64,000 nt of DNA from Paenibacillaceae bacterium (GCA_029256185.1 JAQSYI010000027.1:62001-126000); one strand, 5' to 3'. Shown: positions 41,831 through 52,219, counted from the first letter of the stretch. Translations and numbers: made by a program. The notes: a model not told the origin generated them from the sequence alone.

Positions 41831-42706
41831 TTGATAAGAGCTGCAAGACGCTATTATATTTTCTACCTGATGATGATTCCGGTGATTGTCTATCTGGTCA
41901 CATTCTCCTATTATCCTCTCGCCAGAGGACTTCTGATCAGCTTTCAGAAATTCAGGGTGATCGGCGACCGGCCTTTTGTGGGACTGGATAATTACAGGAC
42001 GGTTCTGACAGACCCGAACTTCTGGCGGATGCTGGGCAATACGCTCTACATCGGCGGGGGAATACTGGCCGGGGGCTTTCTCGCCCCATTGATCGTAGCT
42101 CTGTCCTTAAGTGAAATTACCAGGCCCTGGTTCAAGAAGCTGACGCAAATGACGATTTATCTGCCCCATCTGTTTTCGTGGATTGTGGTGGCGGGTATCT
42201 GGATCTTCATGCTTACCCCGGACGGGGGGCTGGTGAATGAAATCCGCGGGTGGTTCGGTTTGGAACCGGTGCATTTTCTGGCAGAAAAAGAATATGGACG
42301 GCTGATGCTGGTGCTTGCCGCCATCTGGAAGGATGCGGGTTATGTATGCATCATCTACCTTGCCTCCATCGTTAATCTGAATCCCTCCCTGTACGAAGCC
42401 GCCCGGATGGACGGAGCCAACCGGCGGCAATTGATGCAGCATATTACCCTGCCACAGTTAGTACCGACTATGCAGATCGTGCTGATGCTCAATACCATGA
42501 GTGTGCTGCGCATCTTCGACCAGGTGTTCGTGATGAAGAATCCGGCTATTGAGCGCTATGTGGATGTAATTATGATTTACACCTACGAGAAGGGCATCCT
42601 GAAATTTGATATGGGCGTGGCCAATGCGGTGGGCTGTCTGGTTATTGCGGCAACGGTGCTCTTGACCATGGCTGTCCGCAAGATGACACGATATGATGAG
42701 GGGTGA
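41831..42706 (+). CDS. Carbohydrate ABC transporter permease (LplB type)
   Basis: EAA loop LYEAARMDGANRRQLMQHITLPQLVPTMQIV; probable TTG start. Confidence 0.88.
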   Translation: MIRAARRYYIFYLMMIPVIVYLVTFSYYPLARGLLISFQKFRVIGDRPFVGLDNYRTVLTDPNFWRMLGNTLYIGGGILAGGFLAPLIVALSLSEITRPWFKKLTQMTIYLPHLFSWIVVAGIWIFMLTPDGGLVNEIRGWFGLEPVHFLAEKEYGRLMLVLAAIWKDAGYVCIIYLASIVNLNPSLYEAARMDGANRRQLMQHITLPQLVPTMQIVLMLNTMSVLRIFDQVFVMKNPAIERYVDVIMIYTYEKGILKFDMGVANAVGCLVIAATVLLTMAVRKMTRYDEG

Positions 42707-43790
42707 TCGGATGCTGCCGACGAAACAGGCTGGCGCCATCAAACGGCAGACTATGGAGGAGGACCGCAGGGGCAGGAAAACGGAAGCGGACGGACTCGGC
42801 AGTGGTGCGGCTGGACACGGCAGGAATGAGGCGGGACTCGGCAGTGGTGCGGCTGGGCACGGCAGGAATGAGGCGGGACTCGGCAGTAGTGCGGCTAGGC
42901 GCCGTCAGCAGCTCCGGGTTGTCAATCAATCTGCGGGAAGCAGAAGTTTTGGCGGACTGATTTTCGACATAGGAAATGTGTTGTTTCTGCTGCTGCTGGT
43001 CTCTACGATGATCATTCCCCTGCTGAATACACTGGCGCTATCCTTCTCTACCCCTCTGGATTCCATGGAGCCCACAATTATTCTGTGGCCCAAGGAAATT
43101 AGCGTGGAGGGTTACGCCACAGTCTGGAATAAGGTCAAGCTGTGGCAGCCTTTTTGGAACAACACGATTGTGACGGTCTGGGGTACGTTGGGTCATGTGC
43201 TCCTCTGCTCGCTGGCGGGATATGTGCTGATCCAGCGCAATCTGCCCGGGCGCAGACTAATGGTAACGTTTATTCTGCTCACCATGATGGTGCCCTTCGA
43301 GACAGTCATGATTCCGGTTTATATTGTCAATAAAGAGTTGGGGCTGTTGAATACTCTCACTTCCCTAATCTTGAACGGTATGGTATCCGGATTCAGCATT
43401 CTGCTCATGCGCAACTATTTTCTGGCGGTGCCCTGGGAGCTGGCGGAGTCCTCACGGCTGGACGGAGCCAGCGAGTGGCGGATTTATGCAAGGCTTTATC
43501 TGCCCCTTGCCGCATCCGGCCTTGCTACAGTTACCTTGTTTGAGTTTGTGGGCAAATGGAATCACTTTACCTCTGCCGTGCTGTTTCTGAGCGATACCTC
43601 CAAATACACGTTGCAGGTAGCGCTAAAGGCGCTGATTATCGATACAACGGCTACCTCCAGCAATTTTATCATCACCAAGAACGTAAGAATGGCGGGAATT
43701 GTAATTGCCCTCCTGCCTCTTGTTGTCATTTATCCGTTCGTGCAGAGGTATTTCGTGAAGGGCGTCATGGTAGGAGCCACTAAAGAATAA
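42693..43790 (+). CDS. Carbohydrate ABC transporter permease with repetitive N-terminal extension
   Basis: EAA loop LAESSRLDGASEWRIYARLYLPLAASGLATV; C-terminus QRYFVKGVMVGATKE; N-terminal GLGSGAAGHGRNEA repeats. Confidence 0.88.
   Translation: MMRGDRMLPTKQAGAIKRQTMEEDRRGRKTEADGLGSGAAGHGRNEAGLGSGAAGHGRNEAGLGSSAARRRQQLRVVNQSAGSRSFGGLIFDIGNVLFLLLLVSTMIIPLLNTLALSFSTPLDSMEPTIILWPKEISVEGYATVWNKVKLWQPFWNNTIVTVWGTLGHVLLCSLAGYVLIQRNLPGRRLMVTFILLTMMVPFETVMIPVYIVNKELGLLNTLTSLILNGMVSGFSILLMRNYFLAVPWELAESSRLDGASEWRIYARLYLPLAASGLATVTLFEFVGKWNHFTSAVLFLSDTSKYTLQVALKALIIDTTATSSNFIITKNVRMAGIVIALLPLVVIYPFVQRYFVKGVMVGATKE
42790..42902 (+). repeat. 42-bp in-frame tandem repeat inside permease gene
   Basis: GGACTCGGCAGTGGTGCGGCTGGRCACGGCAGGAATGAGGCG, two full copies plus partial third. 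Confidence 0.9.
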
Positions 43791-43796
43791 GGAGTT

Positions 43797-45395
43797 ATGC
43801 CCATGCGGTTGCAGCCTGTCAAGGATCTGAAGCTGACCAGAGTCATTGAGCCGGCGGAGGAGAAAGCATATATTGAGGTTCCTTTTGTTATGCCGGAAGG
43901 GATCGAACGGATCAAGGTGGAGTATTGGATTGCGGAACAGGGCGGGGAGCAGCATGTGGTTGATCTTGGCATCCGGGACATGAAGCGGGTGAGAGGCTGG
44001 AGCGGGGGCGCAAGACCCGGCTTTGAGATCGGACCGGAGACGGCGACGCCCGGATATCTTGCCGGGGGGCTGGCGGCCGGAGAATGGGCCGTGTTGCTGG
44101 GGGCTTATCGGATTGGACCCTCCGGCTGCCGGGTGGAGCTGGCCGTGGAGCTTACACCGGAGACGGGGCGCTGGCTGAAGGGTGAGCTTCATGCCCATAC
44201 AGACCATAGTGACGGAGCCTATTCCCTGTCGGCGGCAGTAGAGCTGGCCGAGCTGGGGGGGCTGGATTTTCTGGCCCTGACGGATCACAACACGGTCAGC
44301 CAGAATTTAACCCGCCCGCGCGGGGACGGCGGATGCGGCCGAAAAGGAGAAGGCGGTCGTGGGGATGGGATCGGTAGTCGCGGGGATGATGCAGATGGCA
44401 GCGAGCATGACGGGGATGAGGACATTGGTCGCGGGGCCGACGGCGGTGAAGACGGGGCAGATGGCGGGGATGGGAGAAACGGGCTTGTTCTAATCCCGGC
44501 AATGGAACTGACGACTAACTATGGTCATTGTAATTTTTACGGAGTGGATGAACCGGTAACGGATTTTCGGGCAGAGAGCCCTGAACAAGTGAGACTGCTT
44601 ATGCAGCAGGCCAAGGAGCGCGGGGCTTATGTGTCCCTGAACCACCCTCATTGCCGCAGCTGCGGCTGGCTGTGGGGCTTCGATGCAGCGTATGATTGGG
44701 TGGAACTATGGAATGGTCCGTGGCGGGAGGACAACCAGGCGACATTGGACTGGTGGCAGGAGCAGTTGGCTTCGGGACGAAGGTTAACGGCCATCGGGGG
44801 CAGCGACTTTCACCGGGACCATCCCTTTATCCGGCACGGCATGCCCTGCACTTGGGTCTATGCAGAAAGCCGTTCGGCAAGGGGGATACTGGAAGCAATC
44901 GGGCAGGGGCATGCCTCCCTCTCCTATGCGCCTGACGCACCGCGGCTGGAGTTAGATGCAGGAGCCTATATGATGGGTGACACTATTCCGCGGGAGACCG
45001 TCTTCCCGCAACAAATGAACGTGCAGATAAAGGTGCACGGGTGCTTAAATGAAGGAGACAAACTTCGACTGCTTACCGACCGGGGACTGGAGGCGGAATG
45101 GCCGGTGGAGGCGACATACCCGCTGGCGACGCACGAGCTGGTGGCGCACGGGCTGGTGACGTACCCGCTGGCGGCGCACGAGCTGGCGACAACAGACCCG
45201 CTGGCAGAGTCGGGAATAAGCCCGAAGACAGTCGGGTTTCCGGAGGAAGCCGGACTTCGAAGCGATCCTCCCTGCTATTTGTGGCAGACGGAGTTGAAGG
45301 AGCGGCTGTTCTACAGGGTCGAGCTGTGGCGGCGTTTCGCGGAGACGGACACCCTGCTGCTGGCGGCTGCGACCAATCCCCTCTATATCCGCTGA
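43797..45395 (+). CDS. CehA/McbA-type PHP-domain metallohydrolase with low-complexity insertions
   Basis: LKGELHAHTDHSDGAYSLSAAVELAELGGLDFLALTDHNTVSQN; GGSDFHRDHPF. Confidence 0.8.
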   Translation: MPMRLQPVKDLKLTRVIEPAEEKAYIEVPFVMPEGIERIKVEYWIAEQGGEQHVVDLGIRDMKRVRGWSGGARPGFEIGPETATPGYLAGGLAAGEWAVLLGAYRIGPSGCRVELAVELTPETGRWLKGELHAHTDHSDGAYSLSAAVELAELGGLDFLALTDHNTVSQNLTRPRGDGGCGRKGEGGRGDGIGSRGDDADGSEHDGDEDIGRGADGGEDGADGGDGRNGLVLIPAMELTTNYGHCNFYGVDEPVTDFRAESPEQVRLLMQQAKERGAYVSLNHPHCRSCGWLWGFDAAYDWVELWNGPWREDNQATLDWWQEQLASGRRLTAIGGSDFHRDHPFIRHGMPCTWVYAESRSARGILEAIGQGHASLSYAPDAPRLELDAGAYMMGDTIPRETVFPQQMNVQIKVHGCLNEGDKLRLLTDRGLEAEWPVEATYPLATHELVAHGLVTYPLAAHELATTDPLAESGISPKTVGFPEEAGLRSDPPCYLWQTELKERLFYRVELWRRFAETDTLLLAAATNPLYIR

Positions 45396-45555
45396 GGATT
45401 CCGGACAGCCACGGCTATGCTTCCATGGCTTCCCCTCTCTCTATCAGAGAAAATCCGGTTTTACCTCCGGCTTAGCATCAAGATAAGGGTTTAAAAAATA
45501 AGACCCCATAATTTCCCTTATTCGCCTTCAAAACCGCAGAAAAGTAACCTGCAGA

Positions 45556-45637
45556 CCGGAATAAGGGAAAATACGTTCCCTTATTCCGGCAAACAGGCTG
45601 GCGGGAGTGACAATAAGGGAAAAACACTTCCCTTATT
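45556..45637. repeat. Two perfect hairpins of the GGAATAAGGGAA-N6-TTCCCTTATTCC type
   Basis: 45556-45589 (14-bp stem, 6-nt loop) and 45612-45637 (10-bp stem, 6-nt loop) between convergent genes. Confidence 0.85.
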
Positions 45638-45773
45638 TCCCAGATCGCTCTGAGCTGCGCCAATATGGAGGTCCGAACGGACAGGAAACAACAGGAGCCC
45701 TGGGTCCACAGGCCGCAAGCAAGCAGGGACATAATCTGCTTGCTTGCGGTTGCGGCTCCGGACCAAATCCGAA

Positions 45774-47639
45774 TTAGTCAACAGTCATGTACCGGATCAC
45801 GATTCCGCCGTGGGCAAGCAGCGGCTGTTCCAGGCTGCGGCGGCGGAGTCCGATCCTCTCTACGGACTGCACCAGCCGCTTATCTCCCTCATCGGAGACG
45901 ATCTCCTGCATATAAGCTTGTTCCGCCGACAGAAAAGTCAAGGGAATCTCCACCGTTCCGGCAGTTCCTCCGTTTACCCCCGCTACAAACCAGGTTGTGC
46001 CGCTGCGCCGCGCCATCAGCGCCCATTCGCCAATAGAGCTGGGCGGGAGCACCACCGTCTCCTCCCATACGGTTGGCAAGGACATAAGCAGGCTGAGCGC
46101 CGGAGCCACACTCTCCTCCTCCAGCAGAATCCGGGGGTCCTCGGCAATCACCTGCATGGGTGAGGTGAACAGAATGGCTGTAGCCAATTGGTGGGCGCAG
46201 GTGGTCTGTCCGGGATTGGAAAATCCCACCGGAGTGTAGTCTCCATGGCCTGCCAGGAAGCGGGTAAAGGGCAAAGCCGCATTGTGAAAGGATGGAATGG
46301 GCCCCTCGCTCATTTTATTAAGCTCCAGCCCCCGGATTCCCTCCCGTGTAATTTCATTGGGATACGTTCTGGATTCTCCCGTGGGCTTGGAGATGCCGTG
46401 GAAATTGATCATAAGCCGTCTTCGGGCAGCCTGCTGCAGAGCCGCTGTCTCAAAATCGATGCAGGCCTTGGATTCACAATCGATGAAATCGATTTTGAGT
46501 CCCGCCGCCCCTGCCTCCCGGGCTTGATCCATGAAGCTGCGCAGCTTCCCCCAGTTGTCCGCGGGGTCATTGATTTCCTTGGACCGCTTCCACAGGAATA
46601 CGCCCACTCCCCTGGCACGGGCATAGCCGGCCAACTGCCCAACCGTCTCCCACTTGTGCTCCCATGCCTCCCAGCCCTCGTCCAAGATCGTATACTCGAA
46701 GCCCAGCCGGGCGGCATAATCCACAAACTCCCGCTCCTCCTCCGGCATCCCCGTTCCCCGGCACCACCAGCGGAATACCGAGCGTCCCGGCCGGACATAG
46801 GAGATATCCGGGAATAGCTGCGGATCGGGAGGAGGATTGAGACTGGCGATCAGGTCGCTGTTAACCAAGCCGTTCAGATCCGGACTGGACAGCAGCACCC
46901 GCCACGGAGTCACCACCGGACCGTCAGCGTCAAAGCCTGCCTCCCCTTCCCAGAAATCCGCTGTAAACCGGTTGCTGCCAACCGCCTTCAGCCGCATGCC
47001 GCTGTAATTGTACAAGGCCGCTTCCATAATGGCCCCATAACCGCCACCTTCACCGGGATATTTCAGCACCAGAGGCATTCCCTGAACCGGCCCTTGCGCC
47101 GACACAGAGGCCATCTCCTCAACGGGAGCGCTGATCCATTCTCCTGCATAGCTCTTCAGCTTCCATTGGCTGTTCCGCTCGAAGAACCATACCGTGGTGT
47201 CCGCGGGAAGTGTCCAGCTGGACGCTTCTTGCCCCACATGCTGCGCTCCTGCCCCCGGTACAGTATAGCGGTAGGCAATACCGTCATCATAAGCCCGGAC
47301 CTCCATGAAAAAAGGGGAATCCGCTCCTTGTTGTCTGAAGGCCAGACGAAGCTCGTTGCAGGCCGTCCGCGCCAGCTTATGCACTCCTCTTACGGGGAAT
47401 TCAAACTCGGATGTACTGTAACGGGCGGACAACAGCTCCACATTGGTCCCGTAAGCCATGTTGCCCACAGTCAGGCCGACAGGGGAAGGCTCCGCTATCT
47501 GAGTCAGCCCGTCGGAACATCCGCTGCTCCTCCTGCCTGCCGACAGCTCAAGCTGCCCCCGCTCAGGGATAATCACCCCGGCCTGAATATTTCCTTGCGG
47601 GCTGACGACCCTGTATTCCTTGCTGCTTTCCGTATTCAT
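45774..47639 (-). CDS. Glycoside hydrolase family 97
   Basis: 621 aa; TPWRVLLSSPDLNGLVNSDLIASLNPP; YTILDEGWEAWE; GLKIDFIDCESK; MINFHGISKPTGESRTYPNEITREGIRGLE. Confidence 0.88.
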   Translation of the reverse strand: MNTESSKEYRVVSPQGNIQAGVIIPERGQLELSAGRRSSGCSDGLTQIAEPSPVGLTVGNMAYGTNVELLSARYSTSEFEFPVRGVHKLARTACNELRLAFRQQGADSPFFMEVRAYDDGIAYRYTVPGAGAQHVGQEASSWTLPADTTVWFFERNSQWKLKSYAGEWISAPVEEMASVSAQGPVQGMPLVLKYPGEGGGYGAIMEAALYNYSGMRLKAVGSNRFTADFWEGEAGFDADGPVVTPWRVLLSSPDLNGLVNSDLIASLNPPPDPQLFPDISYVRPGRSVFRWWCRGTGMPEEEREFVDYAARLGFEYTILDEGWEAWEHKWETVGQLAGYARARGVGVFLWKRSKEINDPADNWGKLRSFMDQAREAGAAGLKIDFIDCESKACIDFETAALQQAARRRLMINFHGISKPTGESRTYPNEITREGIRGLELNKMSEGPIPSFHNAALPFTRFLAGHGDYTPVGFSNPGQTTCAHQLATAILFTSPMQVIAEDPRILLEEESVAPALSLLMSLPTVWEETVVLPPSSIGEWALMARRSGTTWFVAGVNGGTAGTVEIPLTFLSAEQAYMQEIVSDEGDKRLVQSVERIGLRRRSLEQPLLAHGGIVIRYMTVD

Positions 47640-47695
47640 TGTCTATAGCTCCTTCCAAAGTGCTGCTGCCCCGCTCAGGCAGGTTGGTGCGTTCC

Positions 47696-50600
47696 TTACG
47701 GCATTGCATCCGCCGTTAGGGGACGCAGCTCCTTCACCGAAGAGACGCGGTCCGGCGAGCCTGCCTTCAACGCCTCCAGGAAGAAGGTGAAGGGATCGGC
47801 AGCCGAGTCCACCCGGACCGTGGCCTCGAAGGGATATTGCGCCAGCACCTGCTCCTGCCACGAGCCGTCTCCGATCCGGTAATGCAGCTTCACCCGGTCC
47901 GCTTCCTGGGGCAGATCAGTGGTATACACATAAGCGTGATAGAAGCCAGGCTCCAGTTGCAGCACCGCGCCGTAGCCGAAGTCCCCCGGGCCCGACGGAG
48001 CCGCCGTGGTCTGCTCTGAGGCCACCGATGCCTGATTCAAGGAGGCCGATGCCGCATAAGCAGGCGCGGCAACCTGGGGATGCTCCAGCACCAGCCCCAC
48101 CAATCCTCTACCGGGAATGGTCACAGTAATTTTTCCCTGAACCACCTGCCCCACAGTGCCGGCGCCCTGGCTGTCGTATACGGCCGCCGTTACGTTCAGG
48201 GCCGCACCGCCCAACGCCTGCCCCAGCTCCACCGTGACCGTCGCCGCTTCGCCTGACTCGTTCATCAGAGCAACTCCCAGCACGCCGTCCTTGCGGGCAG
48301 CCAGCCAATCCACCTGCAGGTGGTCCACGGTCAGCAGCCCCTCCTCCAGCCACGGCCACATTCCGCTCTGGCCAAAGAATACTCCCGGCTCATGACCGTA
48401 CACTCTGCCGCTGAAGTAGGCATAACCCTGCTGCCGCAAAGACGGGAAATCCACCCGCCCGTCGGACCAGCTCCAGGCCTGGGCGAACAGGAAGTCCGTC
48501 AGCAGCCCGTAATACACCGGGATGTGATGATAATAGATGCTGGTCAGGTCAGGTCCGGTATACGGGTAATCCACCCGCTTCTGGTGAACCATGTTCTGGT
48601 TCTGGTAATATCCCGGGTAGCTGCCGCCCCGCCCAAGGATGGCATTGCGGGCATACATGGCGTAATCCGGGTCTCCCGTCAGCCTGGACAGACGCATCAG
48701 ATCCGGCGCCCAGTAGGACATGGTGATGTAGCCGGAATCCGTGGACATGAAGGTGCTGCCCTGCTCCAGTCCAAGACCGACGGGAGAAGGAATCCAGGCG
48801 GCAACCGTCTCATCCTGAAGCTGAGCCAGCCCTTCCGGGTAACCCAGCCGGTCCTGCACCTCTCCCTTCCACCAAAAATTGGCATTGGGCAAAAACAGGC
48901 GGCTGCGGATATCGTCTCCATACACCGTCACGTTGCCGTCAGGGACCGGGAAGGCCCGGATCGTCGTCATCAGCCAGCGGGCCGCCTCCGCCGCTCCCTG
49001 CAAATACCTGCTCTCACCGCTTATCTCATACAGATCCAACAGCGCATTGAAATTGGCGTAATAGCTGATATAGATAAAGCGGCTGAAGGGAGGCAGGGCC
49101 GTGGATGGAGCATCTACCTTTTCGGCCAGGTACCGGTCCGCTCCTGCTTTGGCCGCATTCAAGTAAGCGGTATCCCCCGTATACCGGTACATCCACAATT
49201 GCTCGGACCAGGCGGGAACTTCCGTGGACGGCCGTACTCCTCCATCTATTCCTATTTCCCGGAACACAGGTGCCAGCCCGCCTGCCATCTCATAAACCGC
49301 CCCGAAGACACTGGTGCCGTAGCCGGCCACCGGCGCACCGATGGGCAGGGGATCGGGATAGGAATGGGAATTGCCGGTGGAGGTATAATGCATCTTCTGG
49401 CGGGTAAGCAGATTCTCCATCGTGGGCAATACCCGTCTCTCATACAGTTCGTCCTCCCCCGACAGCAAGTACGCTTGAATAAGCGACAGGGGGTGGGCGG
49501 TAGTCACCACATTTTGCGCTTCCATATTATAGTAGCCCTTCATCTGCGGGTCCCATCCTCCGTACTCATCATCCAGCAGCAGCTCCTGGACATGGAAGAT
49601 CGTATCCGTCAGACTGGCCTCCACATTCTCCCGGTAATCGGCCAATCCTTGGATTTCCTTGGTGACATGACTGTACGTTTCATACCAGCCTTCCGCACGG
49701 ACAACGGGACGGTAAGCAAACCGGAAGCTGTCCTCCGTGTCCATCACCGAACCTGCTCCTCCCATCAGGGGGGCGAACAAGGAGGGCTGCACGCCTCCAT
49801 CCCGGCCCATAATCCCCAGACCGAAGGAGGCATTGGCCGCATACGTCCAGCCGCTGTTTACAGAAGACGGGTCTACGCTTACCGCATAGGTCACCTGTTG
49901 CCCCTCCGGCCACCCCGTACCCCCGGGCAGGGTCATATAGCTGGCCGCATTGGAGGAGGTCTGCTCCGTGACAAGCACCGGCTCCACCGGCATGCGCTTG
50001 CTGTGGTAGCGGAACGGATTCAACAGGAATTCCACCTCCTCAAGGGGAGTCTCCCGGCCGTTGAAGATTCCCAGACTGAAGGCTCCTGCCTGCTTCGGCT
50101 CCAGACGCAGAGTAACCAACGGCTCCTCCGCATCTGTCGGCAGCTCCCACTGCGCCTCCAACACGGCATACTCATTTTCCCCACGGAGAAGCACCGTTTG
50201 CCCGTCAAGCTGCTGCACAGAGGAGGGAATGAGCCAGCCGGGAAGACCGCCGTGGAAGGCGTTGACCGTTGCAATCCGCGAGGCCGGCTGCCCCCCAACA
50301 GCGGGAACGGTTGTATCAAAGATAGGAGTCTGCTCGCTTTGTCCCGCGAACTTCCCTGTCTGGCTGTACAGAAGCAAATAGCCGAATTCATCCTCCAGGG
50401 TCTGTACCGCCAGCTCCTCTTCCCCTTGCTTCAACCAGGACTCCTGACGCACCACAGCTCCGGCAGCGGTGGAATCGGCCTGAAAGCGCAGGCGCATATG
50501 AGCATTCTCCAGGGTATAGACCGCCTGGGTTACGGAAGCCCCGTCCAGCTCAGACGCGGGATAGGCCAGCCGGTCTGTGTATGCGTATTCCGGACGGGAC

Positions 50601-52219
50601 AGCTTCAGCGTCTCTTCATAAGAAGCGGGCGGCGCTGCGCTCAGGTCCGTAGTCAGCAGAATGGCGTCCGTCCGGGCAAAGAAGCCTGAGGCATCCACCA
50701 GTGAAAGTGTATTTTCCCCCTCCGCCAGCTCCACTACTCCCCCGTCCTCCCAGGCCCAGGCATCGGCCCCATGGGTGCCGAAGGAAGCCGGCAGCAGCTG
50801 TCCGTTCACCTCTACCGAGAAGTACCGGACTCCCGGATTGACTGCGAAATCCCGGGAGCGGACCCATACCCGGTACTCTCCCGCTTCCTCCGCCGGAAAC
50901 CGAGCGACGGCCGGACTGGCGGTGGACGGATCGAAGACCGAGGATTCGCTGGTCATCAGACCGATCAGATTGAGAGCGCCGAAGGAATCCCGGTAGGATT
51001 GAGGCTTCCAGGTGCCCAAGTCCCCGAAGCTCTCCGGACGCAGCAGGATATTCCGGGACGGCTCCGGTTGAACAGGACGGGACAGGGCCAGTTCCTGCTT
51101 AAGCGTGGCATAATCCGCAGAAGGAACATAATGGCGGTCGGCAGTAAGCAGCACACCGTCCACCAGCGGCTCAGTCCCGGCTTCACGGATGAGTCCAAGG
51201 TATGCTTGACCCGACGGCAGCTTCACTGTCCCGCCGTACTCCCACGCCCAGCCTTCCCCATGGTGCCCCAGCGCAGCTCCCGCATCATTGCCAGCTCCCC
51301 CCGCCCCCTGAACCTGAACCGTGAAGCCGCGTTCCGGGGCAGCTCCCGGCTCATCGTAGGAATGCACCCACAGCGAATAGTAACCAGGGACGGCAACGGG
51401 AGCATAAACCACAGCGGGAACGCTCCCCCCGGCAACGGCTCCGGCTTCGGTTGCCGCCAACTGCATCAACCGGTAAGCCCCTGGGGCGCTCTGGGCCTCC
51501 CATGCTCCGCCCACAACCGGCTGGAACTGCTCCGGCACGAAGAAGTGATGGTCATAATATCCTTCTACAGGAACAATGTCCGGCAGATCCGGCCACTCAT
51601 GCACCGTCTCCCGGCTGCGCTGCTCCTCCAGCTCCTGCTTCAAGGAGGCATAGTCCTCATTGGGGATATAATAGGGATCTGTAGTCAGGACAATTCCGTC
51701 CACCCGGGCGTAATAAGCCGACGTATCCCGCAGAGAAAGCGGGAGCTGTCCGCTGTCGAGCTTCGCCTTTCCCGCCAGCTCCCACTTCCAGCCCTCCGTG
51801 CCGTGAACACCCAAGGACAGGGGCAGCTCCACCCCGGCCAGAGCCACTTTGAAATGCCGCTTGCCGGGAGACGCGCTGAAATCCCGGGTGTGGGCCCAGA
51901 CATAGTAAATATCCGTTCTTTCTATATCCACCACAGCGGTTGCCTCCAGATTGGTGGCAGGAATCATATCCTTCTTGCCGAACACCACCTGTCCCCGGAA
52001 GGAGCCGCTGTAATTGGGGAGAGTCCAGGTACCCGGACTTGCGGCAAAATGCTCCGGATCGACAAAATACTGCTGGTGCTTGCCCGGCTGGTTGTCTATA
52101 TCCGGCAAAGCAGGCTTGCTGGCATATGCGGTCCCGGACAGACCCGCCACGGCAAAGCTCCACAACAGACAGCAGACTGCCAATAAACAAATCCATTTTC
52201 TCCCTCTTGCTCGATACAT
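47696..52219 (-). CDS. Large secreted multidomain protein, probable carbohydrate-active enzyme with three tandem beta-sandwich-like modules
   Basis: 1507 aa; signal peptide WICLLAVCCLLWSFAVAGLSGTAYA; three related N-terminal modules; alpha/alpha-barrel-like middle (YNMEAQNVVTTAHPLSLIQAYLLSGEDELY). Confidence 0.65.
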   Translation of the reverse strand: MYRARGRKWICLLAVCCLLWSFAVAGLSGTAYASKPALPDIDNQPGKHQQYFVDPEHFAASPGTWTLPNYSGSFRGQVVFGKKDMIPATNLEATAVVDIERTDIYYVWAHTRDFSASPGKRHFKVALAGVELPLSLGVHGTEGWKWELAGKAKLDSGQLPLSLRDTSAYYARVDGIVLTTDPYYIPNEDYASLKQELEEQRSRETVHEWPDLPDIVPVEGYYDHHFFVPEQFQPVVGGAWEAQSAPGAYRLMQLAATEAGAVAGGSVPAVVYAPVAVPGYYSLWVHSYDEPGAAPERGFTVQVQGAGGAGNDAGAALGHHGEGWAWEYGGTVKLPSGQAYLGLIREAGTEPLVDGVLLTADRHYVPSADYATLKQELALSRPVQPEPSRNILLRPESFGDLGTWKPQSYRDSFGALNLIGLMTSESSVFDPSTASPAVARFPAEEAGEYRVWVRSRDFAVNPGVRYFSVEVNGQLLPASFGTHGADAWAWEDGGVVELAEGENTLSLVDASGFFARTDAILLTTDLSAAPPASYEETLKLSRPEYAYTDRLAYPASELDGASVTQAVYTLENAHMRLRFQADSTAAGAVVRQESWLKQGEEELAVQTLEDEFGYLLLYSQTGKFAGQSEQTPIFDTTVPAVGGQPASRIATVNAFHGGLPGWLIPSSVQQLDGQTVLLRGENEYAVLEAQWELPTDAEEPLVTLRLEPKQAGAFSLGIFNGRETPLEEVEFLLNPFRYHSKRMPVEPVLVTEQTSSNAASYMTLPGGTGWPEGQQVTYAVSVDPSSVNSGWTYAANASFGLGIMGRDGGVQPSLFAPLMGGAGSVMDTEDSFRFAYRPVVRAEGWYETYSHVTKEIQGLADYRENVEASLTDTIFHVQELLLDDEYGGWDPQMKGYYNMEAQNVVTTAHPLSLIQAYLLSGEDELYERRVLPTMENLLTRQKMHYTSTGNSHSYPDPLPIGAPVAGYGTSVFGAVYEMAGGLAPVFREIGIDGGVRPSTEVPAWSEQLWMYRYTGDTAYLNAAKAGADRYLAEKVDAPSTALPPFSRFIYISYYANFNALLDLYEISGESRYLQGAAEAARWLMTTIRAFPVPDGNVTVYGDDIRSRLFLPNANFWWKGEVQDRLGYPEGLAQLQDETVAAWIPSPVGLGLEQGSTFMSTDSGYITMSYWAPDLMRLSRLTGDPDYAMYARNAILGRGGSYPGYYQNQNMVHQKRVDYPYTGPDLTSIYYHHIPVYYGLLTDFLFAQAWSWSDGRVDFPSLRQQGYAYFSGRVYGHEPGVFFGQSGMWPWLEEGLLTVDHLQVDWLAARKDGVLGVALMNESGEAATVTVELGQALGGAALNVTAAVYDSQGAGTVGQVVQGKITVTIPGRGLVGLVLEHPQVAAPAYAASASLNQASVASEQTTAAPSGPGDFGYGAVLQLEPGFYHAYVYTTDLPQEADRVKLHYRIGDGSWQEQVLAQYPFEATVRVDSAADPFTFFLEALKAGSPDRVSSVKELRPLTADAMP

